Counted from the first letter of the stretch, positions 1 through 9,062 are shown. The stretch is 34,710 nucleotides of DNA from JAGVLN01 sp964515755 (GCA_964515755.1 CAZEVK010000013.1:1-34710), one strand, 5' to 3'. The notes: generated by a model from the sequence alone, not told the origin. Numbers and translations are program-made.

Positions 1-2
1 TT

Positions 3-1160
3 GTATTAGACCCAGATGTAAATGCCTTTGTCTATGGCGGTAGGAATATATTTATTAATACAGGTTTGATCACTTTGTTTAATGATCCCGATGTATTAAA
101 GGGTGTGATAGCGCATGAACTGGGGCATATTACCGGTGGGCATATTGCTAGGCGCGAGGAACAAATAAAGCGATTATTTCCACAGTTTGTTTTTACTAAT
201 TTACTTGGTGTAGCTGCATTACTAGGTGGATCAGGAGAGTTGGGTAGCGCTATTTTAAGCGGATCTTCACATGGCTTAGAGAGAAGTATGCTTAGGTACT
301 CTAGAGAAAATGAATCATCTGCTGATCAAGCAGCATTTCAGTATTTGCAACGCTCACATAATAGTAATGCTGGCTTACTAAAGCTTTTACAATATTTTCA
401 AAGCCAAAAACGTCATTTTGATCAGCTAACTCCTTATGCATCAACTCATCCGATTGATAAAGAAAGGATTAGCGCAGTTAAGTTGAATGTTGCTAATGTC
501 TCAAATAATTATCAATCTTCAGATAAAGAAAAGAAACAATATTCTATGATTGTTGCAAAATTGCGTGGTTTTATAGAGCCAACTGGCAATGTTTTAAAAT
601 ACAATCAAAAGGATTTAGATCCGGTAGCAAGAAAGTATGAACTTGCAGTTGCATTGTTTCGTAAACCTGATTTAAAAGATGCTTTTACAAAAATTAATGA
701 GCTGATTTTAGAAGAGCCTAAAAACCCTTATTTTCAAGAATTAAAAGGTCAAATGTTATTTGAAAATGGGTACATAAAAGAAGCAGCTTCTGCATATAAA
801 ATTGCTACAGAATTACTACCTAATTCATATCTAATTAAGTTGGAATACGCAATTGCTTTGATTAATGATGTTTCAAGTAAAAATAATGGCGATATGCAAA
901 CAGCATTAAAAATTTTGCAATATGTTGCACATAAACAGCCTAATAGCCCATTGGTATATAGGAATTTAGCAATTGCTTATGGTAAGCTTGGAAATTTAGG
1001 ATATAGTAACTTAATGTTGGCGGAAGAAGCTATTTTGCTACAAAATTATGTTGAAGCAAAAAAATTCATTTATAATTCTAAAAAATATGTTACAAAAGAT
1101 CAAAGGCTGTTATTAAAGATAGAAGACTTAGAAAAAATTATTGATGAAAAAATTAATTAG
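3..1160 (+). CDS. M48 family zinc metalloprotease with TPR-like C-terminal region (5' end outside window)
   Basis: The reading frame is open from base 3, so the true start lies upstream of the window; the apparent TTG start at 66 is internal, because the translation before it (NAFVYGG, FINTGLI) is already typical M48 sequence. The zinc site HELGH lies at about 111-125, and a downstream ENESSADQAAF segment supplies the third (Glu) ligand. The C-terminal half is helical with alternating Ala/Tyr/Leu spacing like TPR repeats, as in BepA/YfgC. Known BepA-type proteins are periplasmic and degrade or help assemble outer-membrane beta-barrel proteins; that role here is inferred. The signal peptide cannot be seen. 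The DsbA-like gene follows after 11 bases, so the two are probably co-transcribed as an envelope-quality-control pair. Confidence 0.9.
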   Translation, partial: VLDPDVNAFVYGGRNIFINTGLITLFNDPDVLKGVIAHELGHITGGHIARREEQIKRLFPQFVFTNLLGVAALLGGSGELGSAILSGSSHGLERSMLRYSRENESSADQAAFQYLQRSHNSNAGLLKLLQYFQSQKRHFDQLTPYASTHPIDKERISAVKLNVANVSNNYQSSDKEKKQYSMIVAKLRGFIEPTGNVLKYNQKDLDPVARKYELAVALFRKPDLKDAFTKINELILEEPKNPYFQELKGQMLFENGYIKEAASAYKIATELLPNSYLIKLEYAIALINDVSSKNNGDMQTALKILQYVAHKQPNSPLVYRNLAIAYGKLGNLGYSNLMLAEEAILLQNYVEAKKFIYNSKKYVTKDQRLLLKIEDLEKIIDEKIN

Positions 1161-1171
1161 GAGATATTGAT

Positions 1172-1945
1172 ATGTTAAGGAATTTTTTTAAGAGTTATAA
1201 AGCTTATATATATTTTGTACTATTTATAATTATTATTGGGTTATTTGGAATTAAAAGTAATGTATTCAGCTTTTCTGGCCCAGTGTCTCAAGATGAGATT
1301 AAAAAAGTAGTTAGAGAATTTATTGAAGAAAATCCTGATGTAATTGTAAATTCAGTAATGAAAATGCAAGAACGTAAAATGCAAGAAATGCAACAAAAAA
1401 CACAAGAACTTGTTAAAGAAAGTAAATCTTCTCTTGAAAGTACAGAAAATCAACCTTTCTTTGGAAATAGGGATGCTAAATTTGTAATTGTACAATTCTA
1501 TGATTATCGTTGTGGTCATTGTAAAAATTCTAACAAAGATGTGACTAAATTCATTAACGAAAATTCTGATGCTAAAGTTGTTTATCGTAATTTAGCAATT
1601 TTAGGTCCTGATTCAATTAAGGCATCTCAGGCATCATTAGCGGTTTATAAATTATATCCTAAAGTCTTCAAAGAATTTCATGATAGTTTAATGGCTGCTT
1701 CTGTTATTAATGACAAAGAATTAAATGCTTTATTTGCTAAATATAATCTTGATAAAGATAAAGTTTTAAAAGAAATGCAATCTGAAGAAATTAGTAAAGT
1801 TTTAGAAGAAAATAAAATTTTGGCTGCTAAAATTGGTGTTAGAGGCGTTCCTGCTTATATTATTAATGGTGAATTTGTAAACGCCATGGTTAATTACGAT
1901 GTTCTAAAGGCTTATAAAGAAGCTGCTGATAAAAAAGCAAGCTAA
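1172..1945 (+). CDS. DsbA/ScsC-like thiol:disulfide protein (Com1-like)
   Basis: This 257-residue protein has a hydrophobic N-terminal anchor at about residues 12-30, followed by a charged helical stretch (about 39-90) like the oligomerisation region of ScsC-type proteins, then a thioredoxin fold. The active site is C114-G-H-C117 in FYDYRCGHC, and the cis-proline loop is seen as GVRGVPAY near residue 225. It should act outside the inner membrane as an oxidase or isomerase of disulfides. Rickettsiales and Coxiella carry related proteins called Com1. The start is supported by AGGAG eight bases upstream of the ATG. It sits 11 bases behind the M48 protease gene. Whether it oxidises or isomerises cannot be read from the sequence. 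Confidence 0.9.
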   Translation: MLRNFFKSYKAYIYFVLFIIIIGLFGIKSNVFSFSGPVSQDEIKKVVREFIEENPDVIVNSVMKMQERKMQEMQQKTQELVKESKSSLESTENQPFFGNRDAKFVIVQFYDYRCGHCKNSNKDVTKFINENSDAKVVYRNLAILGPDSIKASQASLAVYKLYPKVFKEFHDSLMAASVINDKELNALFAKYNLDKDKVLKEMQSEEISKVLEENKILAAKIGVRGVPAYIINGEFVNAMVNYDVLKAYKEAADKKAS

Positions 1946-1985
1946 TTTAAAGTTTAGAAATTTGTGAGTAAGAGTTTATAACATG

Positions 1986-1999
1986 TGCAAAATTTTGCA
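1986..1999. repeat. Perfect 14-bp palindrome downstream of the dsbA-like gene
   Basis: TGCAAAATTTTGCA reads the same on both strands and lies 41 bases past the dsbA-like stop, in the 324-base gap before pdxH. A T6 run follows at about 2011. It could be a weak terminator element, a protein-binding site or chance in AT-rich DNA. The rest of 1946-2269 shows no gene I can support. Confidence 0.4.
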
Positions 2000-2205
2000 T
2001 AGTTGTGTGCATTTTTTATTACTGATATCTTTCCGAATTTTAAATATGCATTAATCATCAATGATTATGATTCTTTAAATTCTAGCTTTAATATTAGTTT
2101 TGGAAGATTTTGACTGATTACGAAGGTAATAATCAAAGAATTAAAAGAATGTATCTCTATAGAAACAAAAATATATTTAAAGAAAAATTAAAGTTATAAA
2201 ATATT

Positions 2206-2227
2206 AAGCCTAGCTCAGGTTTTTTTT
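2206..2227 (+). terminator. Possible rho-independent terminator before pdxH
   Basis: AAGCCT (2206-2211) can pair with AGGTTT (2217-2222) around a five-base loop, with one G-T wobble, and the stem runs into eight Ts at 2220-2227. It is 260 bases past the dsbA-like stop, so it would end either a long 3' tail or a short untranslated RNA. The stem is short, so confidence is modest. Confidence 0.35.
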
Positions 2228-2269
2228 ATTAATTATGATAAAGTTACTATTAGATTTTTTATTAAATAA

Positions 2270-2890
2270 ATGACACTTTTAGGCAATACAGAGCTTATTA
2301 ATACTAGTTTTGATGATCCTCAAAGTAATCCTATGATATTACTTCAAAAATGGTTGGATGCAGCAGAAGAAATTGGTATAAATGAGTCTAAGGGTTTTGT
2401 ACTGTCAACTGTTAATAGTAATTGTATACCTTCAAGTAGAGTAGTGTTACTAAAAGAACTAGATCAAACTGGGATCATTTTTACTAGCAAAGATGATGGA
2501 ATTAAAGGAAAGGATTTAACATTAAATCCCTGGGCAGCTGGAAATTTCTGGTGGCGCGAGACTATACAACAAATTTCTTTGCAAGGTATTGTTAATAAGC
2601 TTTCTACCAGTAAATCCGACGAACTGTTTTATGAAAGAACTCGTGATAAGCAAGCTGTGGCAGTGCTATCTAAACAAAGTCTGCTTCTTGATGATGAAGC
2701 AGAATTAAGAAATAAAGTAAAACAACTTATTAATTCTTCTGATGAAATAGTAAGACCAAAAAATTGGCATGCATATCATTTAGCTATCCAGTCAATTGAA
2801 TTTTGGATAGGCAATAAAAATAGGTTTCATCAAAGATTACGTTATGACTTAAAAAGTGGACATTGGAATTATAAAAGATTACAACCTTAA
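2270..2890 (+). CDS. pdxH: Pyridoxamine/pyridoxine 5'-phosphate oxidase, somewhat divergent
   Basis: The 206-residue product matches the length and order of PdxH. SSRVVLLKELD near residues 54-64 is the FMN-binding strand, FERTRDKQ-like and SKQS segments lie in the middle, and the C-terminus has EFWIGNKNRFHQRLRY with the family's R-x-H pair and a terminal RLQP. The enzyme oxidises pyridoxamine or pyridoxine phosphate to pyridoxal phosphate with FMN and oxygen, which would serve BioA and BioF encoded later in the window. The usual RQV strand is QQIS here, so an arginine that the family normally has is absent. A PhzG-like or other flavin oxidase is possible. There is no clear ribosome binding site. 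The gene stands alone between two non-coding gaps. Confidence 0.85.
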   Translation: MTLLGNTELINTSFDDPQSNPMILLQKWLDAAEEIGINESKGFVLSTVNSNCIPSSRVVLLKELDQTGIIFTSKDDGIKGKDLTLNPWAAGNFWWRETIQQISLQGIVNKLSTSKSDELFYERTRDKQAVAVLSKQSLLLDDEAELRNKVKQLINSSDEIVRPKNWHAYHLAIQSIEFWIGNKNRFHQRLRYDLKSGHWNYKRLQP

Positions 2891-3055
2891 GTTAAGCTGT
2901 ATAAGACAATAGCTAAGTGTAAGAAAAATTTAATGATTTTACGATAGCTAATACTTCGCGCATGAACTAACATTAATGAATAAACTGCTTGACTAGTGAC
3001 ATGAGATCGCTTATTTATACAATCTACATTTAGTTTATCTTAAAAGGGATTTGTT

Positions 3056-3358
3056 ATGTCTAGACGTTGTGAATTAACAGGTAAAAGTGTTTTATCGGGA
3101 AATAATGTTTCTCATTCTAGACGCAGGACTAAACGTACATTTCGTCCTAACTTACAAAACTTTACATTGCACAGTGATATTTTAAATCAATCTGTTAAGT
3201 TGCGTTTAGCTACTAATACAATCAGAACAGTTGATTTTAATGGTGGTTTGGATGGTTTTTTGTTGAACGAATCTAACAAAGATTTGACTGCCGAAGCTAT
3301 TACTTTAAAAAACAAAATTAAGAAAGCTCAAGAAGTTAAAAACAGAGTCACTGCATAA
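3056..3358 (+). CDS. rpmB: 50S ribosomal protein L28
   Basis: The 100-residue product begins MSRRCELTGKSVLSGNNVSH, the standard L28 opening, followed by a basic RRRTKRTFRPNLQ segment that binds 23S rRNA. The length fits alphaproteobacterial L28, which has a C-terminal extension. AAGGGA at about 3044-3049 is a good ribosome binding site. A TTGACT at 2989-2994 followed by an AT-rich stretch could be part of its promoter, but the spacing to TTTATA is 19 bases, so I do not list it. rpmE follows 15 bases later, so the two are likely one transcript. Confidence 0.97.
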   Translation: MSRRCELTGKSVLSGNNVSHSRRRTKRTFRPNLQNFTLHSDILNQSVKLRLATNTIRTVDFNGGLDGFLLNESNKDLTAEAITLKNKIKKAQEVKNRVTA

Positions 3359-3373
3359 ATTAAGGTAAGTATC

Positions 3374-3619
3374 ATGAAACCAGACATTCATCCCCCATAT
3401 CGCAAAGTTCATGTAAAAATTTCTAATAGTAAAGAAAGTTTTATTACATATTCTTCATACCCAGATGACGAGTTAGTGGTTGATGTTGATTTTAGAAAGC
3501 ATCCAGCCTGGACTGGTAAAGGTATTAATCAAGCAAATACTAACAGTGCTAAAGTCAGCAAATTTAATGATAAGTTTGGTAGTTTATTTAAAACTACTCC
3601 TTCAGTTGAAGCAGAGTAG
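3374..3619 (+). CDS. rpmE: 50S ribosomal protein L31, zinc-free type
   Basis: The 81-residue product has the L31 core: MKPDIHPPYRKV at the start, then VDVDFRKHPAWTG, then a conserved KFNDKFGSL segment. It has no cysteines, so it is the C-minus form that does not bind zinc; this form is usual in Rickettsia. An AAGG motif lies just before the ATG. It is the second gene of the rpmB-rpmE pair and its product sits at the central protuberance of the large ribosomal subunit. Confidence 0.95.
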   Translation: MKPDIHPPYRKVHVKISNSKESFITYSSYPDDELVVDVDFRKHPAWTGKGINQANTNSAKVSKFNDKFGSLFKTTPSVEAE

Positions 3620-3676
3620 TATCTTTCCGTTTATAAATACAAATTTTCGTTGATATAAAGATATTACCTATTAATC

Positions 3677-4183
3677 GTGACTAAGCTCAATAGAGATTTT
3701 TATAATCGTCCAACTTTAGAAGTTGCACAAGCACTTTTAGGTAAGGTATTAGTTTTTGGTAATCATCGTGCGATTATTACAGAGACTGAAGCTTATATTG
3801 GTTTGGATGATCCTGCTTGCCATGCATATAAGGGGCGCACTAAACGTACGGAAGTAATGTTTGGACCAGCAGGCTATTCATATGTCTATTTAATTTATGG
3901 AATGTATCATTGTTTGAACTTTATTACTGAAGAAGAGGGTATTGCTGCGGGAGTATTAATTAGGGGCGCAAAATTAATTACCGAACCTTATCTTCATTTA
4001 AATGGTCCTGGAAAATTATGTAATTTTCTGCAAATAACAAAGCATCATAACTCTATCGATATAGTAGAGTCTGGTAATTTTTATGTTATAGATCAAGATG
4101 TTAGTTTAGCCTTTAAAACTACTTCTAGAATTGGTATAAAAAAAGGCATTGATAAGTTATGGCGATTTGTATCTATTAACTAA
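3677..4183 (+). CDS. DNA-3-methyladenine glycosylase (AAG/MPG family)
   Basis: The 168-residue product has the AAG family order: FYNRPTLEVAQALLGK at the start, an ITETEAYIG-DPACHA segment with the catalytic-site glutamate, YVYLIYGMYHCLNF in the centre, LNGPGKL near residue 113 and SRIGIKKG-WRF at the end. It removes alkylated purines such as 3-methyladenine in base excision repair. The only start that keeps the conserved N-terminus is GTG at 3677, with no obvious ribosome binding site. It is slightly shorter than the usual 180-200 residues but keeps both ends. It converges on aspS. Confidence 0.93.
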   Translation: MTKLNRDFYNRPTLEVAQALLGKVLVFGNHRAIITETEAYIGLDDPACHAYKGRTKRTEVMFGPAGYSYVYLIYGMYHCLNFITEEEGIAAGVLIRGAKLITEPYLHLNGPGKLCNFLQITKHHNSIDIVESGNFYVIDQDVSLAFKTTSRIGIKKGIDKLWRFVSIN

Positions 4184-4250
4184 TTTGATTGGCTTTTCTG
4201 TAATATATTGCTCTATTAGTTAAAAGTTTTAAGTTATAGTATATTTAAAA

Positions 4251-6056
4251 TTACTTATAAATTTCTTTTTTAATTGATGGACTAAGTTCTATGTTTAACT
4301 CACGTAGTTGTTTTTGTTCAACTACCGACGGAGCTTTCATTAATAAATCTTCAGCTTTTTGGTTCATTGGAAAGCAAATCACTTCGCGTATATTAGGTTC
4401 ATCGGCGATGAGCATTAACATGCGATCTATACCAGGAGCAAGTCCTCCATGTGGTGGGGCGCCATATTTGAAAGCTTCTATTAAAGCACTGAATTTTTTA
4501 TTTACAACATCTTGGCTATAGCCGGCAATTTCAAATGCTTTATACATTATGTCAGGACGATGATTACGAATAGCGCCGCTGCATAATTCAATTCCATTAC
4601 AAACAATATCATATTGGAAAGCGTTGATCGCTAGGAAATCTTCTTGTGTTTGAGCATTATTCAAAACTTCTAAACCACCTTGAGGCATAGAAAATGGGTT
4701 ATGACTAAAGTCAATTTTGCTAGTTTCTTCATTGATTTCGTAAAAAGGAAAATCAACAACCCAACAGAATTTGAAGCAATCTTTCTCAAGTATATCTAGT
4801 TCATGTCCTAGGGTTACTCTAACTTTTCCGGCTAATTTTGCTGCTTCTAATGGGGTATTAGATGAGAAAAATACAGAATCTCCATTATCTATGCTTGTAA
4901 TTTTCTTTAATTCTTCCAGTTGTTGTTCACTAAGGAATTTAGCAATTGGACCTTTAGCTGAGCCATCTTCGTTAAATGTTATATAAGCAAGTCCTGCAGA
5001 TCCATTTGCTTGAGCAAAAGCGATCATCTTATCAAAAAAGCTGCGTGGTTGAGTAGCTGTTTTTGGAGCAGGTATTGCTCGTACAATATGGCCTTTTTTG
5101 ATGTTATTTACAAAAATTGAAAATTCTGTTTCTTTAAAAAGCTCCGTTACGTCTGAAATTATAATTGGGTTGCGTAGGTCAGGTTTATCGCAACCATACT
5201 TTAACATTGCATCAGCATATTTGATGTGAGGAAATGGTGTTTCACTAATTTTTTTAGTAGAGAATTTTTTAAAGCTATTATATAAAACAGGCTCAATAGC
5301 GTTAAAAACATCTTCTCGAGTTACAAATGCCATTTCTACATCAAGTTGATAAAATTCACCAGGAGAGCGGTCAGCTCTTGAGTCCTCATCTCTAAAGCAA
5401 GGAGCTATTTGGAAATATTTATCAAACCCTGAAACCATTAATAATTGTTTAAATTGTTGGGGCGCTTGAGGTAATGCATAAAATTTTCCTGGATGTAAGC
5501 GACTTGGTACTAAAAAGTCACGAGCTCCTTCTGGTGATGAGGAAGTTAGAATAGGAGTTTGAAATTCCATAAATCCTCTAGCTTTCATTTGTTCGCGTAA
5601 AAAATCAATAAATTGCGAGCGTAGTATAATGTTCTGATGAAGCTTTTCTCTACGTAGATCCAGATAACGATGTCTTAGTCGTATGTCTTCTGCTGGTAAG
5701 TCCTGATCACTAGCTACTTGAAAAGGTAAAACTTCTGATAATGATTCTGACGTTAAAGAATCAGCGACTATTTCAATTTCTCCACTTGCTAATGATTTAT
5801 TTATTGTTTCAGCAGAGCGTGCTACAACTTTTCCTGTTATTGTAATTACACTTTCTAAGCGAACTTCTTCAGCTTTTTCTAACAAGCTGCTATTTGGATT
5901 AATAACAATTTGTGTTAATCCAAAATGATCACGCAAATCCATGAATAGAACATTACCATGATCGCGTTTACGATGTACCCAGCCAGAAAGTTTAACGGTT
6001 TGCCCTGTGTAACTTTTATCTAATTGTCCACATGTATGAGTTCGAAATTGATGCAT
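4251..6056 (-). CDS. aspS: Aspartyl-tRNA synthetase, bacterial type
   Basis: The 601-residue product has an N-terminal OB-fold anticodon-binding domain (about 1-110, with GWVHRKRDHG), the class II catalytic core with motif 2 around CFRDEDSRADRSPGEF, the bacterial GAD insertion at roughly 285-415, and motif 3 in GGLAPGIDRMLMLIA near the C-terminus. Length and domain order match the bacterial family. It charges tRNA-Asp. In bacteria of this kind that lack asparaginyl-tRNA synthetase it usually also charges tRNA-Asn for the GatCAB amidotransferase; that is inference. The start at 6056 gives the standard MHQFRTHTCGQL opening. It is transcribed alone, convergent with the glycosylase gene. Confidence 0.98.
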   Translation of the reverse strand: MHQFRTHTCGQLDKSYTGQTVKLSGWVHRKRDHGNVLFMDLRDHFGLTQIVINPNSSLLEKAEEVRLESVITITGKVVARSAETINKSLASGEIEIVADSLTSESLSEVLPFQVASDQDLPAEDIRLRHRYLDLRREKLHQNIILRSQFIDFLREQMKARGFMEFQTPILTSSSPEGARDFLVPSRLHPGKFYALPQAPQQFKQLLMVSGFDKYFQIAPCFRDEDSRADRSPGEFYQLDVEMAFVTREDVFNAIEPVLYNSFKKFSTKKISETPFPHIKYADAMLKYGCDKPDLRNPIIISDVTELFKETEFSIFVNNIKKGHIVRAIPAPKTATQPRSFFDKMIAFAQANGSAGLAYITFNEDGSAKGPIAKFLSEQQLEELKKITSIDNGDSVFFSSNTPLEAAKLAGKVRVTLGHELDILEKDCFKFCWVVDFPFYEINEETSKIDFSHNPFSMPQGGLEVLNNAQTQEDFLAINAFQYDIVCNGIELCSGAIRNHRPDIMYKAFEIAGYSQDVVNKKFSALIEAFKYGAPPHGGLAPGIDRMLMLIADEPNIREVICFPMNQKAEDLLMKAPSVVEQKQLRELNIELSPSIKKEIYK

Positions 6057-6255
6057 TTTTATGCCACTAATAAATTATTTGATAAAAAAGAATTTATACA
6101 TGAAAAAATAGTGAATGCCAATAGTTTTACTGGCATCGATAATCGGTGTGTTAATAATTTTTTATTCCTCTAATTTCATATCTCTCGTATTTATTGACTG
6201 AAGTTGAGCTAGTATGTTAAGCTTGATAAGCAAGAGTTAAAGATTGATTAGCGAT

Positions 6256-6576
6256 ATGAAAATGCCAAAATTCGAAAAAGTTTTAAAAAAAGCAACAAAA
6301 GCTATAAAAAGTTTTGTAAAAGATAAGGTGGTTCCTTTTATACAAAAGTCGACTGAAAAGCTAGATAATTTTATTGAAAAACAAGTTCATTCTGCTAAAA
6401 AAGCTTTAGAAGAAGCAAAAAATGAGTTTTGTGAAAAATATAATAATAAAAAAGATTTTAATAAAGAAGATACATCTCAGGTAGAAATAGATAATAGTGT
6501 AAACTTACCCTCAATGTTAACTAATGATGAGGTAAAGCCTGAGACAATATTAGCTGGAGTTGATGCCCAGGAATAA
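6256..6576 (+). CDS. Small lysine-rich helical protein, unknown
   Basis: I do not recognise this 106-residue product. It is very rich in lysine and alternates charged and hydrophobic residues (repeating KxxKxxxxF and EKxxxF patterns over residues 1-60), so it probably forms long amphipathic helices. The C-terminal third is more acidic and polar. There is no signal peptide or membrane segment. I chose ATG 6256 over the upstream TTG at 6244; ATG 6262 is also possible, and there is no clear ribosome binding site. It is divergent from aspS and convergent with the 687-residue unknown gene. It could be a small membrane-associating protein, an effector or a nucleic-acid-binding protein. Confidence 0.6.
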   Translation: MKMPKFEKVLKKATKAIKSFVKDKVVPFIQKSTEKLDNFIEKQVHSAKKALEEAKNEFCEKYNNKKDFNKEDTSQVEIDNSVNLPSMLTNDEVKPETILAGVDAQE

Positions 6577-6703
6577 ATACGGATTTATATAAAATTTGCG
6601 TAAGTATAAAATGAATATTTATTATTACAGTTAAAAATATGGCAAGCTAATTCATTATCAATTTTTCGTTTCAGTTTAATGTCGGGCTGAAATTGGCAGT
6701 CTT

Positions 6704-8767
6704 TTATCTGGTAATGGTTTTAAGAGGCTTTCTTTCTGAAGTTGGGCTTACTAAATCTAAGTTTATTAAATTTTTTTTGACAGTTTCAATAGCCTTAGAG
6801 TCAGTAACAGATAATGTGTCGTATTTTGACATTCCTAGCTTTGTTTTAATATCTTTTACTGCCTTCTCTAAATAGCTTGGTTTTAATAAAGCTGTTTTTG
6901 CTAATTCAATAATCATTTCTGATACTAATATATGATCTTGCTCAGTTGCCATATAGTCATGCATTACTTTTAATGCTGGAACAATTAGTTTTTGTTGTTC
7001 AAATGTTAATGGTTTTTCACAGCACTTACCTATTTCGTATATAATGTTATTGCTAAATTCATTAAAATTCTTTTGGCTGCTATGTGCTTCTGTTTTAATA
7101 ATTTCACGCAAATTTGCTATGTTCGATATTTTATCTAAATCTTTTTGGATAGGGCTGAACTCGATAGTCAACATCTCATTAGATCTTTCTTTCTCAATAT
7201 CATTGTATTTATTTATAGCCTGATATACAAAATATGCTACTGGAGCTAATACAAGGCTTAGTGCAAAGACAATTTTTTGAGCGGTTGTAAATTGATCATA
7301 ATCTCTAAGCTTATTTTTCTCAACTTTATCTGCTATTTTCATGCATTTTTCAATTAGTTTTAGGTCACATTTTGTAAAATCAATTTCTTTAAAAAAATCT
7401 ACTAATTTTTTTTCTTTATTGTGCTTTGTAACAATCCCGACTACATCATCTCTATCTAAAAATCTACTAAGCGCCGAATCTAGATCAAGTAATTCTTCAC
7501 TATCACCCATGTTCGATATTTCTTTATATCTATTTTCTAAGCTTAATTTAGCTTTATTATCTGTTGTATTTAAATATTTTTTAGTTATAGATGCCATTGC
7601 ATATTGCTTAGTATTCACACCATCAATTTTGATGTCATGTTCGATTGCGTACTTAATAGAATCAGTTGTTCCTACTGATTCTTCATCAAGCTTTAAGTTA
7701 TTATCTATAATATATTTTATACCCTTTTCAAGAAGACCTCGTTTTTTAAGATCATTAAGCATATCAGCAGAGCGTGTGTTACTTTCATCTTCAAGGGCTA
7801 GCCTAAGCTTTACTTCTTCTATTCCAGGATATTCAATAATGTTTTTGTTGTAAAGATGTAAAGCTACTGCATCTTTTATAATGGATTGTATATTTGCTTT
7901 ATATCCTAACGGATTATAATCTTCATCCATAACTAATAGATGTTGTGTGCCTATAGCATCAAGTTTTAGCGGCTGCAAATTTTCATCTAATGATCCAAAA
8001 AAGTCTGATTTATTTTTATCAAATAATGGTAAATTGTTAAAAATGTTCATTGCAATGCCATCTACAAAACTATCTACTACTGCTTGATTTTTGATCTGCT
8101 CTTCTATTTTGCTTTCAAGTTTTGAAACTGATTTATTGCTAACATTTGGTGCACGGCTATCTTGATTAATGACTATATTGTACTTAATTGCAATTTTATT
8201 AAGTAAAGCTGTTATATTATGAATTTCTCTAAATCTGAATCTCCAAAGGTCTTTAAATTCATTTGCATGGAGCATATCTGCTACAATTTGGCTAATTAAC
8301 TCTTTCTTTTGTGCCGCAATATAAGCATCAATACCACCGCCTTGCAATAAAAATTCTTCAAGTATAGACTGTAAATTTGTTAAAGTTCCTTCATTACAGT
8401 TGAAATCTCTGTCGCCATACATCACTGCTAACTCTTGTGCTCTAGCTGTATTTTTTTCTACGTGGTGTAATATAGCTTCCATAGTTTGCTTTATATTTCT
8501 CATAATAGCTATTTCATCTTTACCACTTGGAGCCGAAGAAAATTTATTTATTAGGTCAGGAAATTTATTAAAGCCATATTTACCCATCTTGTCGCAAATT
8601 AGTTGTGCTTGTTCTCTGATAGCTTTAATATTGCTATATTTATCTGTTGGATATACAGGATTACCACCATAGATTTTTTTTAAATATGGCTTCAATTCAT
8701 CGATACTAGTTATGGATACAGCTTTTTCTACTATACCATTTTTAAAACTCTCAATTTTGAACTTCAT
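6704..8767 (-). CDS. Large helical protein of unknown function, candidate effector or surface protein
   Basis: I do not recognise the 687-residue product. It is mostly charged and helical, with no signal peptide. A single hydrophobic segment lies at about residues 497-517 (VFALSLVLAPVAYFVY). Residues 110-165 contain a CNEGTLTNL stretch followed by a predicted helix; I recall this kind of segment from other uncharacterised proteins of intracellular bacteria but cannot name a family. The first 50 residues (KPYLKKIYGGNPVYP) look globular. The reading frame is long and clean, with codon use like its neighbours, so it is a real gene. It stands alone, with gaps of about 130 and 295 bases on either side. 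Secretion into a host cell is inference from the lack of housekeeping similarity. Confidence 0.75.
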   Translation of the reverse strand: MKFKIESFKNGIVEKAVSITSIDELKPYLKKIYGGNPVYPTDKYSNIKAIREQAQLICDKMGKYGFNKFPDLINKFSSAPSGKDEIAIMRNIKQTMEAILHHVEKNTARAQELAVMYGDRDFNCNEGTLTNLQSILEEFLLQGGGIDAYIAAQKKELISQIVADMLHANEFKDLWRFRFREIHNITALLNKIAIKYNIVINQDSRAPNVSNKSVSKLESKIEEQIKNQAVVDSFVDGIAMNIFNNLPLFDKNKSDFFGSLDENLQPLKLDAIGTQHLLVMDEDYNPLGYKANIQSIIKDAVALHLYNKNIIEYPGIEEVKLRLALEDESNTRSADMLNDLKKRGLLEKGIKYIIDNNLKLDEESVGTTDSIKYAIEHDIKIDGVNTKQYAMASITKKYLNTTDNKAKLSLENRYKEISNMGDSEELLDLDSALSRFLDRDDVVGIVTKHNKEKKLVDFFKEIDFTKCDLKLIEKCMKIADKVEKNKLRDYDQFTTAQKIVFALSLVLAPVAYFVYQAINKYNDIEKERSNEMLTIEFSPIQKDLDKISNIANLREIIKTEAHSSQKNFNEFSNNIIYEIGKCCEKPLTFEQQKLIVPALKVMHDYMATEQDHILVSEMIIELAKTALLKPSYLEKAVKDIKTKLGMSKYDTLSVTDSKAIETVKKNLINLDLVSPTSERKPLKTITR

Positions 8768-9062
8768 AATAACCCCTGATAGTGTTTATAGGAGTTATAC
8801 ATAACAAACATTAATTTTAAGTTAATGTAATAATAAAAGAAAAATATATTTATAAACTACGTCTATGGACTAATTATAATTCTTTTATTTTGTGATTAAA
8901 ATTGGCTAGTCAAAGATCAGATTTTAAAATACTTAAAAGCATAAAAAGGAAAACTTACTATAATCTTTTATAATTAAAAACTATATTTCTAGCTTAACTA
9001 AATTTGTTACATAAGTAGTTCTAGATTGTTTCTAGTGTATCGCTGATTATGCAAGTGACTTT

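Noticed and set aside
6204..6236. Similar words (GCTAGTAT and AAGCTTGATRAGCA) here and at about 29888-29912, considered as a dispersed palindromic element
   Set aside because: The two words occur in different order at the two sites and the match is short, so chance is likely.
7341..7853. 170-codon plus-strand frame opposite the 687-residue gene
   Set aside because: It is a Ser/Leu/Phe-rich antisense shadow of the minus-strand gene, with no family resemblance or ribosome binding site.
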